This document shows, one piece after another, positions 7,665 through 16,300 of a DNA stretch of 64,000 bases. Each line of letters begins with the position of its first letter. Positions within the stretch are counted from its first letter, which is position 1. The stretch spans positions 62,001 to 126,000 of the forward strand of contig JAEZUM010000023.1 of the NCBI GenBank assembly GCA_023421075.1. The letters are read 5' to 3'. Made by a program: the position numbers and the translations under genes. The notes beneath the pieces are model-generated. The model was not told where the DNA came from. It saw nothing but the letters and a program-made list of their open reading frames with translations, and did no database searches. The DNA comes from Bacillota bacterium (GTDB lineage: Bacteria > Bacillota > Clostridia > Lachnospirales > Lachnospiraceae).

Positions 7665-8534
7665 TCAAAGGATGTCCTGTGAGAAAAATTCCTGCAAAGA
7701 TATTTGATGCTCCATAGGTTTGGAGGCATGAAAATACAGATGTTTGATTCGTTCCAGGGAAGCCTTCATATACTCCGCGCTAATGCGGTACTGGTCAAAG
7801 ATCACCCGGTAACCGTCGGGATCGTTGCACACGAAGTTCCAGTAAGCCTTACCGATCAGAAGTTCTTCCTCTGCGAAGAAGGTCTGGACTCGTTCCTGCC
7901 TCCAGGGAACCTCTTCTCCGAATTTATTATAGGCAGTAGCAAAATAGATTCGAACGGTCTCGCTGTTTTGCAGAGAATTCTTTAGAATAAAGAATTCATT
8001 CAGCAGAGCAATTTTCTCTGATTTCGCCTTTTTGTTATCCAGATCACCGCCTGCCTTTAATTCGATCAGGTAGTGGCACCCCTTTTCCTCATCATAGAAA
8101 TAATTATCCGTCTCATGGGAGGTGATAAAGCTGGTTAGGTTAGACGGGATAAGACAGTTGAAATTCATATAATCCTCTATCTTAGGTCTAGCATCCCGCT
8201 TCTCATAAGCGGTCATCAGATAATCGATGTGCTGGGTCTGCTGTGGCAGAAGATATGACTCGATCCGGCCTCTTACCGTGTAGGAGATCTTCGCGATAGC
8301 GTTACCCATATTCTCCAGAACCTTGCCGAAGGAGCTGTCAAAGGAACGAACAAAGGCGGAATAGAACATGAATTCCTCGCCAAGCTGGGACATGAAGGCA
8401 TTATTCTTCTTCGCGTTGATAACACCCAGTGGATCGTCAACCTCCAGTCGGTAACGGGCTTCCATTACATCCACAAATTGTCTTATATGTTTATCTACAA
8501 TATCTCGTATGAGATTTTCTTTTTCCGATTTCAA
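7665..8534 (-). CDS. Type II restriction endonuclease, TdeIII/MjaII-like
   Basis: This 289-residue protein precedes the methyltransferase gene. A PD-(D/E)XK nuclease centre can be read near residues 143-170: a D in the E-T-D-N-Y-F-Y stretch, then Y-L-I-E-L-K-A-G-G-D-L-D-N-K-K-A, where the E-x-K and following glycines match the TdeIII family as I remember it. Reference members cut GGNCC. The helical N-terminal region has no recognisable domain. The order endonuclease then methylase means the methylase depends on the endonuclease transcript or on a promoter in the 56-bp gap. Confidence in endonuclease is high, in the GGNCC family moderate. Confidence 0.8.
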   Translation of the reverse strand: MKSEKENLIRDIVDKHIRQFVDVMEARYRLEVDDPLGVINAKKNNAFMSQLGEEFMFYSAFVRSFDSSFGKVLENMGNAIAKISYTVRGRIESYLLPQQTQHIDYLMTAYEKRDARPKIEDYMNFNCLIPSNLTSFITSHETDNYFYDEEKGCHYLIELKAGGDLDNKKAKSEKIALLNEFFILKNSLQNSETVRIYFATAYNKFGEEVPWRQERVQTFFAEEELLIGKAYWNFVCNDPDGYRVIFDQYRISAEYMKASLERIKHLYFHASKPMEHQISLQEFFSQDIL

Positions 8535-8705
8535 AGCAAAACTCCTTAAATGAAATAGCTTGATCAGGTTGAGGCCGTATATTGCGCTTAACAGATCAAG
8601 CTGCTTAGACGATTATACCATGAATTCGAGGGTGGGAAAAGAGATATATGAACAAATTTTCGATAGAACGTAAAAAGGCTACTGTAAAAGGTCTTATAGA
8701 AACGA

Positions 8706-8832
8706 GAAAAGAACCACAGGTATCCCATGCCGGATAATCTCTCTTACATGAGATTATCCGGTTCGCGCGCGTTCGCATACGCGGAAATACACTGCTTGAC
8801 GGACAGTGTGAGGGATGCATGTGGTTCTTTTC
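8706..8832. repeat. Multi-branched fold-back element, 127 bp
   Basis: Outer 13-bp perfect arms (8706-8718 with 8820-8832) are extended by ATCCC/GGGAT. They enclose an 11-bp perfect hairpin (8731-8741 with 8750-8760) and a 6-bp hairpin (ACACTG/CAGTGT, 8789-8809). It shares GTGTGAGGGATG and ATCCCAT with the fold-back at 47884-47995. It lies between the hemerythrin stop and the endonuclease start, where it may also end the hemerythrin transcript (minus-strand tail is T-rich). The rest of 8535-8864 shows no gene. Confidence 0.75.
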
Positions 8833-8864
8833 TTCAGAACTTATCAACTAATCGGGAGGAAGGT

Positions 8865-9419
8865 CTAATGATATCGCTCTTCCAATGCCTCAACCAGCTG
8901 TTCATAATAATTCTTGGTACCCTTCTCTAGTGCAGAGCGTTCAAATTCGGCAGTCTCATGGTTCACCTTGTCCATAATCTCCGGGGATAGTTGGCGTTCT
9001 GCGAAGGTATATACTACCGTGTCTTCCTTATCGATATGGCGTTTCAGAAGATGGGTATAGCTGATCGCATTGGCGATGACATCGAGCTTGCTCATCTCAT
9101 CCCCATCCTTAACGCGGTCAAGGGCTGCCACTAATTCTTGTATAAATAATCGCCCCATATCGTGTTCGACTAACATACCGTGGGTAATTAATTTGTTGCC
9201 TAAGGGGCCAAGGTGGGTAACCATCTCATTAAATAGAAGCTTCTCCTCCTTGCCGTGGTGATGTGCATCAGCATAGCTGCGGATGAAATCAATCATTTTA
9301 TGAAAGTCCTCATAATTAATTGCATCTCCCTGCATTACGCCGTAACATGCCTTGCGTACAACCGCAAGCATGCGAAGGATATATTGGTGTTCCTCCATCA
9401 TCAGTTTTATGCTATCCAT
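8865..9419 (-). CDS. Hemerythrin HHE-domain protein
   Basis: This 184-residue four-helix bundle has the di-iron ligand pattern of bacterial hemerythrin-like proteins: E-E-H near residue 10, H-H-H-G-K-E-E near 55, T-H-G-M-L-V-E-H-D near 80-90 and R-H-I-D-K-E-D near 130. Such proteins bind O2, NO or iron. No signal or membrane segment is present, so it is cytoplasmic. It lies in the same minus-strand neighbourhood as hcp, which detoxifies NO, so a role in nitrosative or oxygen defence is reasonable inference. A purine-rich AAGGGAG site precedes the ATG. Confidence 0.9.
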   Translation of the reverse strand: MDSIKLMMEEHQYILRMLAVVRKACYGVMQGDAINYEDFHKMIDFIRSYADAHHHGKEEKLLFNEMVTHLGPLGNKLITHGMLVEHDMGRLFIQELVAALDRVKDGDEMSKLDVIANAISYTHLLKRHIDKEDTVVYTFAERQLSPEIMDKVNHETAEFERSALEKGTKNYYEQLVEALEERYH

Positions 9420-9468
9420 AATAAGCTCCCTTCTGCTGCAAACCTGCTAAAATGGGTGGCAGCATAAT

Positions 9469-10089
9469 CTATTTTGATGTGTAAAGACGATACGTGGTAT
9501 CATCAATTTTCTCCAGCGAGTAGCCAAACGTTCCGATAAAGCCCATAAGCCAGGACTCTCGCAGCTCGTAATATATGCTGATATCTCCCTCCAGGTCATC
9601 CCAATAAGGTGCATGAACACAGAGATTGCGAGTCCAGGTAATGTCATAGTCATTCTGGGAGAGGATGCGGTTTGCATGATCGCAGGGCATTCCGTCCAGC
9701 AGCAGATCGGTAATCAGCTTAAATAATTCATTGGCCTTAAGCTTCTCGCTACTGTGGTCGATTGCTTTCGCTTGCTCCTTACCCGCATTATATAGGCTGC
9801 TTTTTAAGGTATGAATTGCATCCGGTAACTTATTTGCCAGTGCTGTTACAACAAAAGCATATTTATATTCAACCTGGGAGACGCGTTCCTGCAGCCACCC
9901 ATGGATATTTCCCTGGTCAATCATTTCCTCCAGAGGCTTATCTTCGATTACACCGAAGCGGCTCTCGGCTTCTGATTTCAAGGGTATGTTATTGCCTTCG
10001 CCTAATCGGTATAGCTCATTGATTATTTCCTGTTGAAGGCGAATCTTATTATATAACCAATAATGGATCGGTCCTAAAAATGCGCTCAT
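9469..10089 (-). CDS. Conserved-looking protein of unknown function between hemerythrin and hcp
   Basis: I do not recognise this 206-residue soluble protein. It opens with F-L-G-P-I-H-Y-W-L-Y-N-K-I and is mostly helical. Near the C-terminus it has a conserved-looking H-A-P-Y-W-D-D-L stretch followed by an aromatic-rich end. Two cysteines and several His/Asp residues could bind a metal or cofactor, but no known motif stands out. AAAGGATATT lies before the ATG. It lies between hemerythrin (about 50 bp) and hcp (about 175 bp) on the same strand, which suggests a shared redox-stress role. A relation to small hydrolase-like anaerobe proteins is possible but untested. Confidence 0.7.
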   Translation of the reverse strand: MSAFLGPIHYWLYNKIRLQQEIINELYRLGEGNNIPLKSEAESRFGVIEDKPLEEMIDQGNIHGWLQERVSQVEYKYAFVVTALANKLPDAIHTLKSSLYNAGKEQAKAIDHSSEKLKANELFKLITDLLLDGMPCDHANRILSQNDYDITWTRNLCVHAPYWDDLEGDISIYYELRESWLMGFIGTFGYSLEKIDDTTYRLYTSK

Positions 10090-10129
10090 ATAATATCCTT
10101 TCTATAAAGGTGAAACCATTGGGTTGTAT

Positions 10130-10172
10130 TAGTAAAACCTACCGGATGCGATTGCTCTCTATCCGGTAGGTT
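10130..10172 (-). terminator. Terminator-like hairpin downstream of hcp
   Basis: A 12-bp perfect stem AACCTACCGGAT (10136-10147) with its complement at 10161-10172 is followed on the minus strand by a short TTTT. It sits between hcp and the unknown gene and probably limits read-through. Confidence 0.65.
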
Positions 10173-10264
10173 AACCTTTTTATCGTAGTAAAATGCATGT
10201 TGTCCGTTACTTATTAATAGCTTAACTTTATAATAGCATCTTACTCCGGCGATACATATCAATC

Positions 10265-11902
10265 TTATGCTGTGAATAACTTGATATCATCTTCTACCGT
10301 ACCAATTCCTGCGATACCGAAGGTCTCAACAAGAACCTTAGCAACATTGGGAGATAAGAATGCAGGTAATGTGGGTCCTAAGTGAATGTTCTTCACTCCT
10401 AAGTAGAGAAGAGCGAGGAGAACGATAACTGCTTTCTGCTCATACCATGCGATATTGAAGGCGATGGGAAGCTCGTTGATATCCTGAAGCTCAAATACTT
10501 CCTTCAGCTTAAGTGCGATCAGAGCTAAGGAGTAGGAGTCATTACACTGACCTGCATCCAGTACTCTCGGGATACCGTTGATATCACCTAATTCAAGCTT
10601 GTTGTATCTGTACTTTGCACAGCCTGCAGTTAAGATAACAGCATCCTTCGGCAGAGCCTGGGCAAATTCAGTGTAGTAGCTTCTGGATTTCTGACGACCA
10701 TCACAACCAGCCATTACGAAGAATTTCTTAATTGCGCCGGACTTCACTGCACCAACCACCTGATCAGCAAGTGCAAGTACCTGATTGTGTGCGAAGCCGC
10801 CGAGGATGGAGCCCTGCTCGATCTCGGTAGGAGCTGCGCAGGTCTTAGCAAGCTCTATGATCTGAGAGAAGTCCTTGTGACCGTTCTCATCTCTGTCGAT
10901 ATGAGCACAGCCGGATACGCCGGAAGCACCTGTTGTGAACAGTCTGCTCTTGTAAGAAGCTGCCGGAGGTACAACACAGTTGGTAGTCATAAGGATCGGA
11001 CCGTTGAAGCTCTCGAATTCTTCCTTCTGCTTCCACCAAGCATTTCCGTAGTTACCTACGAAGTTAGAATACTTCTTGAAGGCAGGATAGTAGTGTGCCG
11101 GAAGCATCTCGGAGTGAGTATAAACGTCAATTCCGGTTCCCTGTGTCTGCTCTAATAACTGCTCTAAATCTCTTAAGTCATGACCGGAGATCAAGATACC
11201 AGGCTTGGTTCCGACGCCGATGTTAACCTTGGTAATCTCGGGATTACCGTAGGTGCTTGTATTTGCTGTGTCAAGTAATGCCATACCGTCAACGCCAAAC
11301 TTACCGGTCTCTAAGGTAAGAGCAACTAATGCATCGGCACTGAGGGTGTCATCTAAGGTTGCTGCGAGAGCCTTCTGCATGAATGCGCTGATCTCTGCAT
11401 TGTCATGACGTAATTCATTGGCATGCTTCATGTATGCTGCAAGACCCTTTAAGCCGTAGATAACAAGCTCACGAAGGCTTCTTACATCTTCGTTCTCTGT
11501 TGCAAGAACACCAACGCTGCCGCTCTTCGCTTCTAATTCTTCTCTTGTAGAGCCACTCCAAAGGGCTGCTGCGGGAAGCTTAGAAGAATCTGCTACCTGA
11601 CTTAACAGGCTGTTCTTGATCTTCAAGGTCTCTAATACTCTTTTATAGAAAATCTCATCATCAAAGTTTGCATTTGTGATTGTGGTAAATAAATTGATGG
11701 TTACATAGTGATCAACACTTGCGTCAATTGTTTCTCCCTGTGATCTGAGGGCGGTTGTTACTGCACTTAAGCCCTTTGTTACATAGATTAATAAATCCTG
11801 CATTTTAGCCAGGCTGGGTGTCTTACCACATACACCGGATAAGGTACAACCGGTACAATTTGCTGCTTCTTGACATTGATAACAAAACATCTTATTCTCC
11901 AT
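10265..11902 (-). CDS. hcp: Hydroxylamine reductase / hybrid cluster protein
   Basis: Hcp carries a cubane cluster and a hybrid Fe-S-O cluster and reduces hydroxylamine and, physiologically, NO. The N-terminal cluster ligands are C7, C10, C19 and C25 (F-C-Y-Q-C-Q and C-T-L-S-G-V-C). Hybrid-cluster ligands appear in the later G-H-D-L-R-D, T-N-C-V-V-P, S-G-C-A-H-I, A-G-C-D-G and D-A-G-Q-C-N-D-S-Y-S segments. At 545 residues it is full length. AAAGGAGAG lies before the ATG. Upstream is a palindrome placed like a Crp/Fnr-class activator site, and a Crp/Fnr regulator lies 3.5 kb away. It is cytoplasmic and expected to be induced by nitrosative stress. Confidence 0.96.
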   Translation of the reverse strand: MENKMFCYQCQEAANCTGCTLSGVCGKTPSLAKMQDLLIYVTKGLSAVTTALRSQGETIDASVDHYVTINLFTTITNANFDDEIFYKRVLETLKIKNSLLSQVADSSKLPAAALWSGSTREELEAKSGSVGVLATENEDVRSLRELVIYGLKGLAAYMKHANELRHDNAEISAFMQKALAATLDDTLSADALVALTLETGKFGVDGMALLDTANTSTYGNPEITKVNIGVGTKPGILISGHDLRDLEQLLEQTQGTGIDVYTHSEMLPAHYYPAFKKYSNFVGNYGNAWWKQKEEFESFNGPILMTTNCVVPPAASYKSRLFTTGASGVSGCAHIDRDENGHKDFSQIIELAKTCAAPTEIEQGSILGGFAHNQVLALADQVVGAVKSGAIKKFFVMAGCDGRQKSRSYYTEFAQALPKDAVILTAGCAKYRYNKLELGDINGIPRVLDAGQCNDSYSLALIALKLKEVFELQDINELPIAFNIAWYEQKAVIVLLALLYLGVKNIHLGPTLPAFLSPNVAKVLVETFGIAGIGTVEDDIKLFTA

Positions 11903-12037
11903 CTTATATACTCTCCTTTAATTTGAGTTAATATTTTTATGACAAGCGATTTGGCCTGTCAATTACTCTTGTATTATTCATTACCATAGAAAGTGCTCGA
12001 AGCGTTTTTTCTATCGTTGATTTTTAAGAACAAGATG

Positions 12038-12080
12038 AGTATAATACAGATAGAATAAAACAAGTGTAGCTGTGGCTACA
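12038..12080 (-). promoter_or_regulatory. hcp promoter with Crp/Fnr-type palindrome
   Basis: On the minus strand TATACT (12043-12038) is a good -10 box and no good -35 box is present at normal spacing. TGTAGC-TGTG-GCTACA (12065-12080) is a perfect 6-4-6 palindrome. If transcription starts near 12031, its centre is about 41.5 bp upstream, the classic position of an activator of the Crp/Fnr class. Confidence 0.6.
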
Positions 12081-12204
12081 AAAATATGATCCTAGTAATA
12101 TTATTTTCTGAACGTCATGGTTAGGATGGGATTTTAAGAAGCGATAGGCGTTCTATGATTTACATCAGAGGCAGTAAGTATAATAATTGATGGGGGATGT
12201 ACAA

Positions 12205-14724
12205 ATGAGGAAATGTGAGAGGGTTATCGTTCTGTTATTAGTTTTAACAATGATTACCGGGATGTTCACCGCATGTAAGGGAAAGCAGGAGGAAAGATAT
12301 GTCACCAGGGGCGAGTGGATTGCAACTTTAGCCTCCTCTTTTGGGATGACAGAAACAGAAAGTACAACACCGTATTTCTCGGATATAAAAGAAGAGAGTG
12401 CAGTATTTACTTATGTTCAAGCAAGTTGTGATTGGGGGATTCTACCCTCGGACAGCAAGAAGTTCAAGGAGGAGGATTATGCTACGCTTGAATTCGTAGT
12501 AACAACAGCTGTTCTGGCGATCGGAGGGATCCAACCGGTTCATCCCAGGGAAGAGCGGGATGCTTTTGCAGAAGAACTTTTTCAGTATGCGGCGGATCAT
12601 AAGATAATAGAGAAACTGGATTATACCAGAAAGTTGGCAAAGCGCAGAATAACACTGCCGGAGGCAATGGCAATCATAGATAATGCAAAGAGTGTATGGT
12701 TGAATCCTCAGTATGAAGAGAAGGAGCAATATACCTTTAACGAAGGAGTACAGAATTTTGCTTCAGAATATCCGGAGCTTTCATATGAGATTAATGAGGC
12801 TGATCATGAGGTAATGCTTTACGAAGAAGAAATTCCGCTCAAGGAAGGGGAGTTTTTACTTAAGAAAGGTGATATTTACGTTCTTCCGGCAGACGAGAAG
12901 CATCCCATAGCCGGTATTTATAAGGTGGATGAAATAGAATATACTGAGGAAGGCATCAAGATTAAGAACGTTGAACAGGAAATTAATATTGAAGAAGTGA
13001 TACAAGAGTTGAGTGTTCAAAACTCCTTTGTACCGGACTTTACGAACTGCCCGGTCACAGATGGTACCGGTAAGCTTCTGGAATGGGAAAGCGATGAGAG
13101 TTCTTATAATAATCAATCCAATGACTATAAACCGGTGTACCTCGGTAATGCGGGCAAGGATGGCGTGAATAGCAATGATCTTGTCTACAGCCGAGCAGCA
13201 TCAACACAGAGAAACAGACCAGAGCTCCTCCCAATGGACAATAAGCTATCGAAGAAGAGTGTTACATTAGACTTTTCGATGGATAAAGTAAAAATAAAAG
13301 GGAAAATAGATGGTAGTTCGGTTAATTTTACCGCAGAGCTTAAAGTAAATGATATGGTATCAATAAGTAAATCGTATGAATTAAAGGACTTCTATGTTGA
13401 TGGAGCAGTTGATTTTGACTGGGGAATTCTTCAATCTGCAAGAGCATCCTACTCCTATGCGTTAAAAGAGTCCTCTAAAGTTAAATTCGGTTTCGATTCA
13501 AAGAATCTGAATAAGGCTTTTGGGCAGGAAAACAGCTTACCGGGAGATCAATTATTCCAGTATCTGAATCAGTCTATTAGAAATATGACAAATATTACAG
13601 GAAAAAGCTATGTGAGTAAGTCGGTTCTCGTCGCAACAATACCTACCCCTCTTACAATCAGCGGATTAGCGGATGTAGCGATTGAGATTCGCCTTGGTTT
13701 TACCTTAGAGGGAAGTGTGGAGTTAATCGTATCGACGAAGACAACCCAGGGCATTGAGTATAGGAAAGGGTCCGGGATCCGTACGATTAGTGAAAAGAGC
13801 GTGGACAGTGACATCAAGCTCGAGGCGAAGATGGAAGCATACTTATATGTCGGTGTGGTTCTTGAGTGTCTGACGGCAAATCTGGTAGATGTAGCGGCGG
13901 AAGTCGGTATTGGCGGTGTGTTTTCTACCACGCTTCATTTGCTGGACTATACCGATACAAGCCAAGAGGCATATCAGATTGGAGCAGTTAATACAGGACT
14001 TCCCGGAGAGGCTTTATATATGATATCGCAGAAGGTAAGAGATCAAAGTGGTATGATAAAGGTTGAGCGATGTACGGATAAGAAGGTGTATTTTATCTTC
14101 CGAATTACCGCCGGTAATAATTCGCTAATAGGTAAGGTAGCATCTATTACAGTGGATATTTGTGGTAAGGATCAGGGACCATATCTAATGGAAGAGCATC
14201 ATGAGAATGGTCAATATGTTGGGAAGTCATGTACTTTAAAATTCCGGACAGAGAAGAATGCTAAGGCAGCAGTCGCAACGATAACACAGAGTCCGGATAC
14301 TGACAGCAATGAAGGGAATACCACCAATACAGGAAATAATACAAAGGCGGAAGATCCAGAAGATAAAGCTTCTTCAGAGGGAAACGACAATGCAGAAGGA
14401 GATAACAATCCGGAAGGAGCTGATAGTATGGAGGAGGATGCTTCTTCTACAGTGGATAATAACATTCTGTCAGATGGTTCCAAACTGGATATATCGGCAT
14501 ATATGGCATCTATTAAAATAGGTGGAACTTATAAAATTACTATTGATAGTATGCCGGAGGGCTATGATAAAGCTGACGTTGAATGGATGACAAGCGATGC
14601 TGCTATCGTAACCGTATCAGCGGAGGGCCTGTTAACAGGTATCTCCGAGGGTTCTGCAATTGTTACTGCAAAAACGAAAGATGCTCAATATGAAATATCC
14701 TGTTCTATATCGGTATATGAATAA
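12205..14724 (+). CDS. Large secreted lipoprotein with C-terminal Big2 domain
   Basis: The N-terminus has a signal peptide ending in a lipobox (M-F-T-A-C, Cys near residue 24), so it is anchored to the outer face of the membrane. Residues about 35-160 resemble S-layer-homology-type repeats (R-G-E-W-I-A-T-L-A, then a Y-F-S-D-I motif). A long beta-rich middle follows. A low-complexity Asn/Glu/Asp/Gly linker covers about 690-755. The C-terminal 80 residues form a bacterial Ig-like (Big2) domain with V-E-W-M-T-S-D and G-L-L-T-G-I-S-E-G-S-A. An in-frame TTG start lies 18 bp upstream, but GGGGG lies 8 nt before the ATG at 12205, giving 839 residues. Its role is unknown; cell-surface binding is the reasonable guess. 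Confidence 0.82.
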   Translation: MRKCERVIVLLLVLTMITGMFTACKGKQEERYVTRGEWIATLASSFGMTETESTTPYFSDIKEESAVFTYVQASCDWGILPSDSKKFKEEDYATLEFVVTTAVLAIGGIQPVHPREERDAFAEELFQYAADHKIIEKLDYTRKLAKRRITLPEAMAIIDNAKSVWLNPQYEEKEQYTFNEGVQNFASEYPELSYEINEADHEVMLYEEEIPLKEGEFLLKKGDIYVLPADEKHPIAGIYKVDEIEYTEEGIKIKNVEQEINIEEVIQELSVQNSFVPDFTNCPVTDGTGKLLEWESDESSYNNQSNDYKPVYLGNAGKDGVNSNDLVYSRAASTQRNRPELLPMDNKLSKKSVTLDFSMDKVKIKGKIDGSSVNFTAELKVNDMVSISKSYELKDFYVDGAVDFDWGILQSARASYSYALKESSKVKFGFDSKNLNKAFGQENSLPGDQLFQYLNQSIRNMTNITGKSYVSKSVLVATIPTPLTISGLADVAIEIRLGFTLEGSVELIVSTKTTQGIEYRKGSGIRTISEKSVDSDIKLEAKMEAYLYVGVVLECLTANLVDVAAEVGIGGVFSTTLHLLDYTDTSQEAYQIGAVNTGLPGEALYMISQKVRDQSGMIKVERCTDKKVYFIFRITAGNNSLIGKVASITVDICGKDQGPYLMEEHHENGQYVGKSCTLKFRTEKNAKAAVATITQSPDTDSNEGNTTNTGNNTKAEDPEDKASSEGNDNAEGDNNPEGADSMEEDASSTVDNNILSDGSKLDISAYMASIKIGGTYKITIDSMPEGYDKADVEWMTSDAAIVTVSAEGLLTGISEGSAIVTAKTKDAQYEISCSISVYE

Positions 14725-14750
14725 GGACAAGGATGGATGGGAGAATTGAT

Positions 14751-15467
14751 ATGATTTTGATTGTAAGGCAGACAAAGAGGGCACCAAAGCCCCAATATAG
14801 TATTCTTTCGGCGACCAATGGCGATAGTGTAGGAACGGTTGAATCAATTAAGGATGAGATGCTTAATATGCTACTGAATTATAGCATATCCGGACGCATT
14901 GGCAGGATGGTTCTGGGTGAGAAGGAGGAAGGTGCAAGTAGCCTAAAGGAGGAAAATGCTAAGAGTCTGAAAGAGAAGCTTAGAGAGGCATTTACCTTCA
15001 AGGTCTATGAGCAGAAGACCCTCCTGGGACGAATCTATGGTGAGATCAAGGATATCAAAAAATTCGGTATCTTTGGTTATGGATACCCTTACTATAAAAT
15101 TGATACAGAATCCGAATTATATTGTGCGTATGAGTATGGAGAAGGACGAAAAGGAGGCCACTATTGGTCAATGTACCGGGAGAATCTGTTGGTAGGAATG
15201 ATTGAACGAGTCCAGATTACACATAATACATATGATAATTATGTTATCTATTGCGAAGAGCCTGAGGTTGCATTCTGGCTGATCATGCTCTCGATACAGA
15301 TAGACAATTTAAAGTATTCCAATTACACCAATCAGATGGGACCGCTCAAGACAAAAGAGGTTTACGATTCTCGTTTGATGCCGAAGGAATTGAAGGATAA
15401 ATATGATAATCGATACATTGATCGAATCAAACAGGCAGAGCATACCATACAGTCAATGGAACTATAG
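14751..15467 (+). CDS. Unknown cytoplasmic protein following the Big2 lipoprotein
   Basis: I do not recognise this 238-residue protein. It has no signal peptide or clear membrane span. Its strand-rich pattern (Y-S-I-L-S-A-T-N-G-D, then E-Q-K-T-L-L-G-R-I-Y-G-E-I, then a G-Y-G-Y-P-Y-Y-K-I strand) recalls the beta-barrel of tubby/LURP-like proteins, but this is only a visual impression. A charged helix separates the halves at about 62-80. It begins 26 bp after the lipoprotein gene. GGGAG lies just before the ATG at 14751, which I prefer over the ATG at 14733. The Crp/Fnr gene follows after 42 bp. Confidence 0.7.
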   Translation: MILIVRQTKRAPKPQYSILSATNGDSVGTVESIKDEMLNMLLNYSISGRIGRMVLGEKEEGASSLKEENAKSLKEKLREAFTFKVYEQKTLLGRIYGEIKDIKKFGIFGYGYPYYKIDTESELYCAYEYGEGRKGGHYWSMYRENLLVGMIERVQITHNTYDNYVIYCEEPEVAFWLIMLSIQIDNLKYSNYTNQMGPLKTKEVYDSRLMPKELKDKYDNRYIDRIKQAEHTIQSMEL

Positions 15468-15509
15468 TAAAGGCAGCAGTATTACATTCCCTATTGAGAG
15501 GAGATAAGT

Positions 15510-16199
15510 ATGGAGCAATATTATCCTATTATAAAGAACTGTGCGTTGTTCCGTAACATTGGTGAGAATGCATTTGGATCCCTGATGTCCTGTTTGGATG
15601 CACAAATCAGAAGCTTTCGAGAAGACGAGTATATCTTCTTCGCCGGAGATGAGATTAATTCGGTGGGTATTGTTCTGGGCGGAGTGATTGAGGTAATGAA
15701 AGAAAATCTGGCCGGGAATAAGCATATTCTTGCTTTTCTTGGGCCTGCCGATATGTTCGCGGAGGGAATCGTCTGTACGGTACGGCGAATCTCACCGGTT
15801 ACGGTGCGGGTGAAGGAGGATGCCAAGATTCTGTTCATTCCTTATGAGAGAGTCATAAAGTCCTGTGGCAACAGCTGTAATTTCCATATCAGTCTTATTC
15901 AGAATATGATGATTGTTCTGGGTGAAAAGAATGTGAATCTAAATCGGAAGCTGGAGCTGCTTACTCTGAAGGGAATGCGAGAGAAGATAGCCAGCTATCT
16001 GATGAATGAGGCCGGGGTGCGTGACAGCAATATGTTCCAGATTATGTTGAACCGGACGGAGCTGGCTGATTTTCTGAATGTATCAAGAACCTCTATGTGT
16101 CGAGAGCTTGCGAGAATGAAGGACGAGGGATTGATCGACTATTATGGAAATAGCTTTAAGATTGTAAATAAGGCATTGCTGGCGCAGTGTCTGGAATAA
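15510..16199 (+). CDS. Crp/Fnr family transcriptional regulator
   Basis: The N-terminal 120 residues form a cyclic-nucleotide-binding-like beta roll (F-R-E-D-E-Y-I-F-F-A-G-D-E, then I-V-L-G-G-V-I-E-V). A dimerisation helix follows. The C-terminal winged helix has the family recognition helix R-T-E-L-A-D-F-L-N-V-S-R-T-S-M-C-R-E-L. The cysteine spacing for an Fnr-type iron-sulfur cluster is absent. GAGGAGA precedes the ATG. With hcp, hemerythrin and a nitroreductase around it, an HcpR-like role in sensing nitrosative or redox stress is a good inference, and the palindrome upstream of hcp is a candidate target. Confidence 0.9.
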   Translation: MEQYYPIIKNCALFRNIGENAFGSLMSCLDAQIRSFREDEYIFFAGDEINSVGIVLGGVIEVMKENLAGNKHILAFLGPADMFAEGIVCTVRRISPVTVRVKEDAKILFIPYERVIKSCGNSCNFHISLIQNMMIVLGEKNVNLNRKLELLTLKGMREKIASYLMNEAGVRDSNMFQIMLNRTELADFLNVSRTSMCRELARMKDEGLIDYYGNSFKIVNKALLAQCLE

Positions 16200-16300
16200 A
16201 GCTGCCGAGGATAGAATTCAAATCAAAGGCTTTATGCCTATGGTAAGTATAGGACCGGAAACAATACGCCTTAGAAATGATATAGAATGGAGAGACATAT

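Noticed and set aside
8706..8832. Retron-type msr/msd RNA
   Set aside because: The outer inverted arms are suggestive, but no reverse transcriptase gene is near. The only RT-like domain is 26 kb away and lacks catalytic residues.
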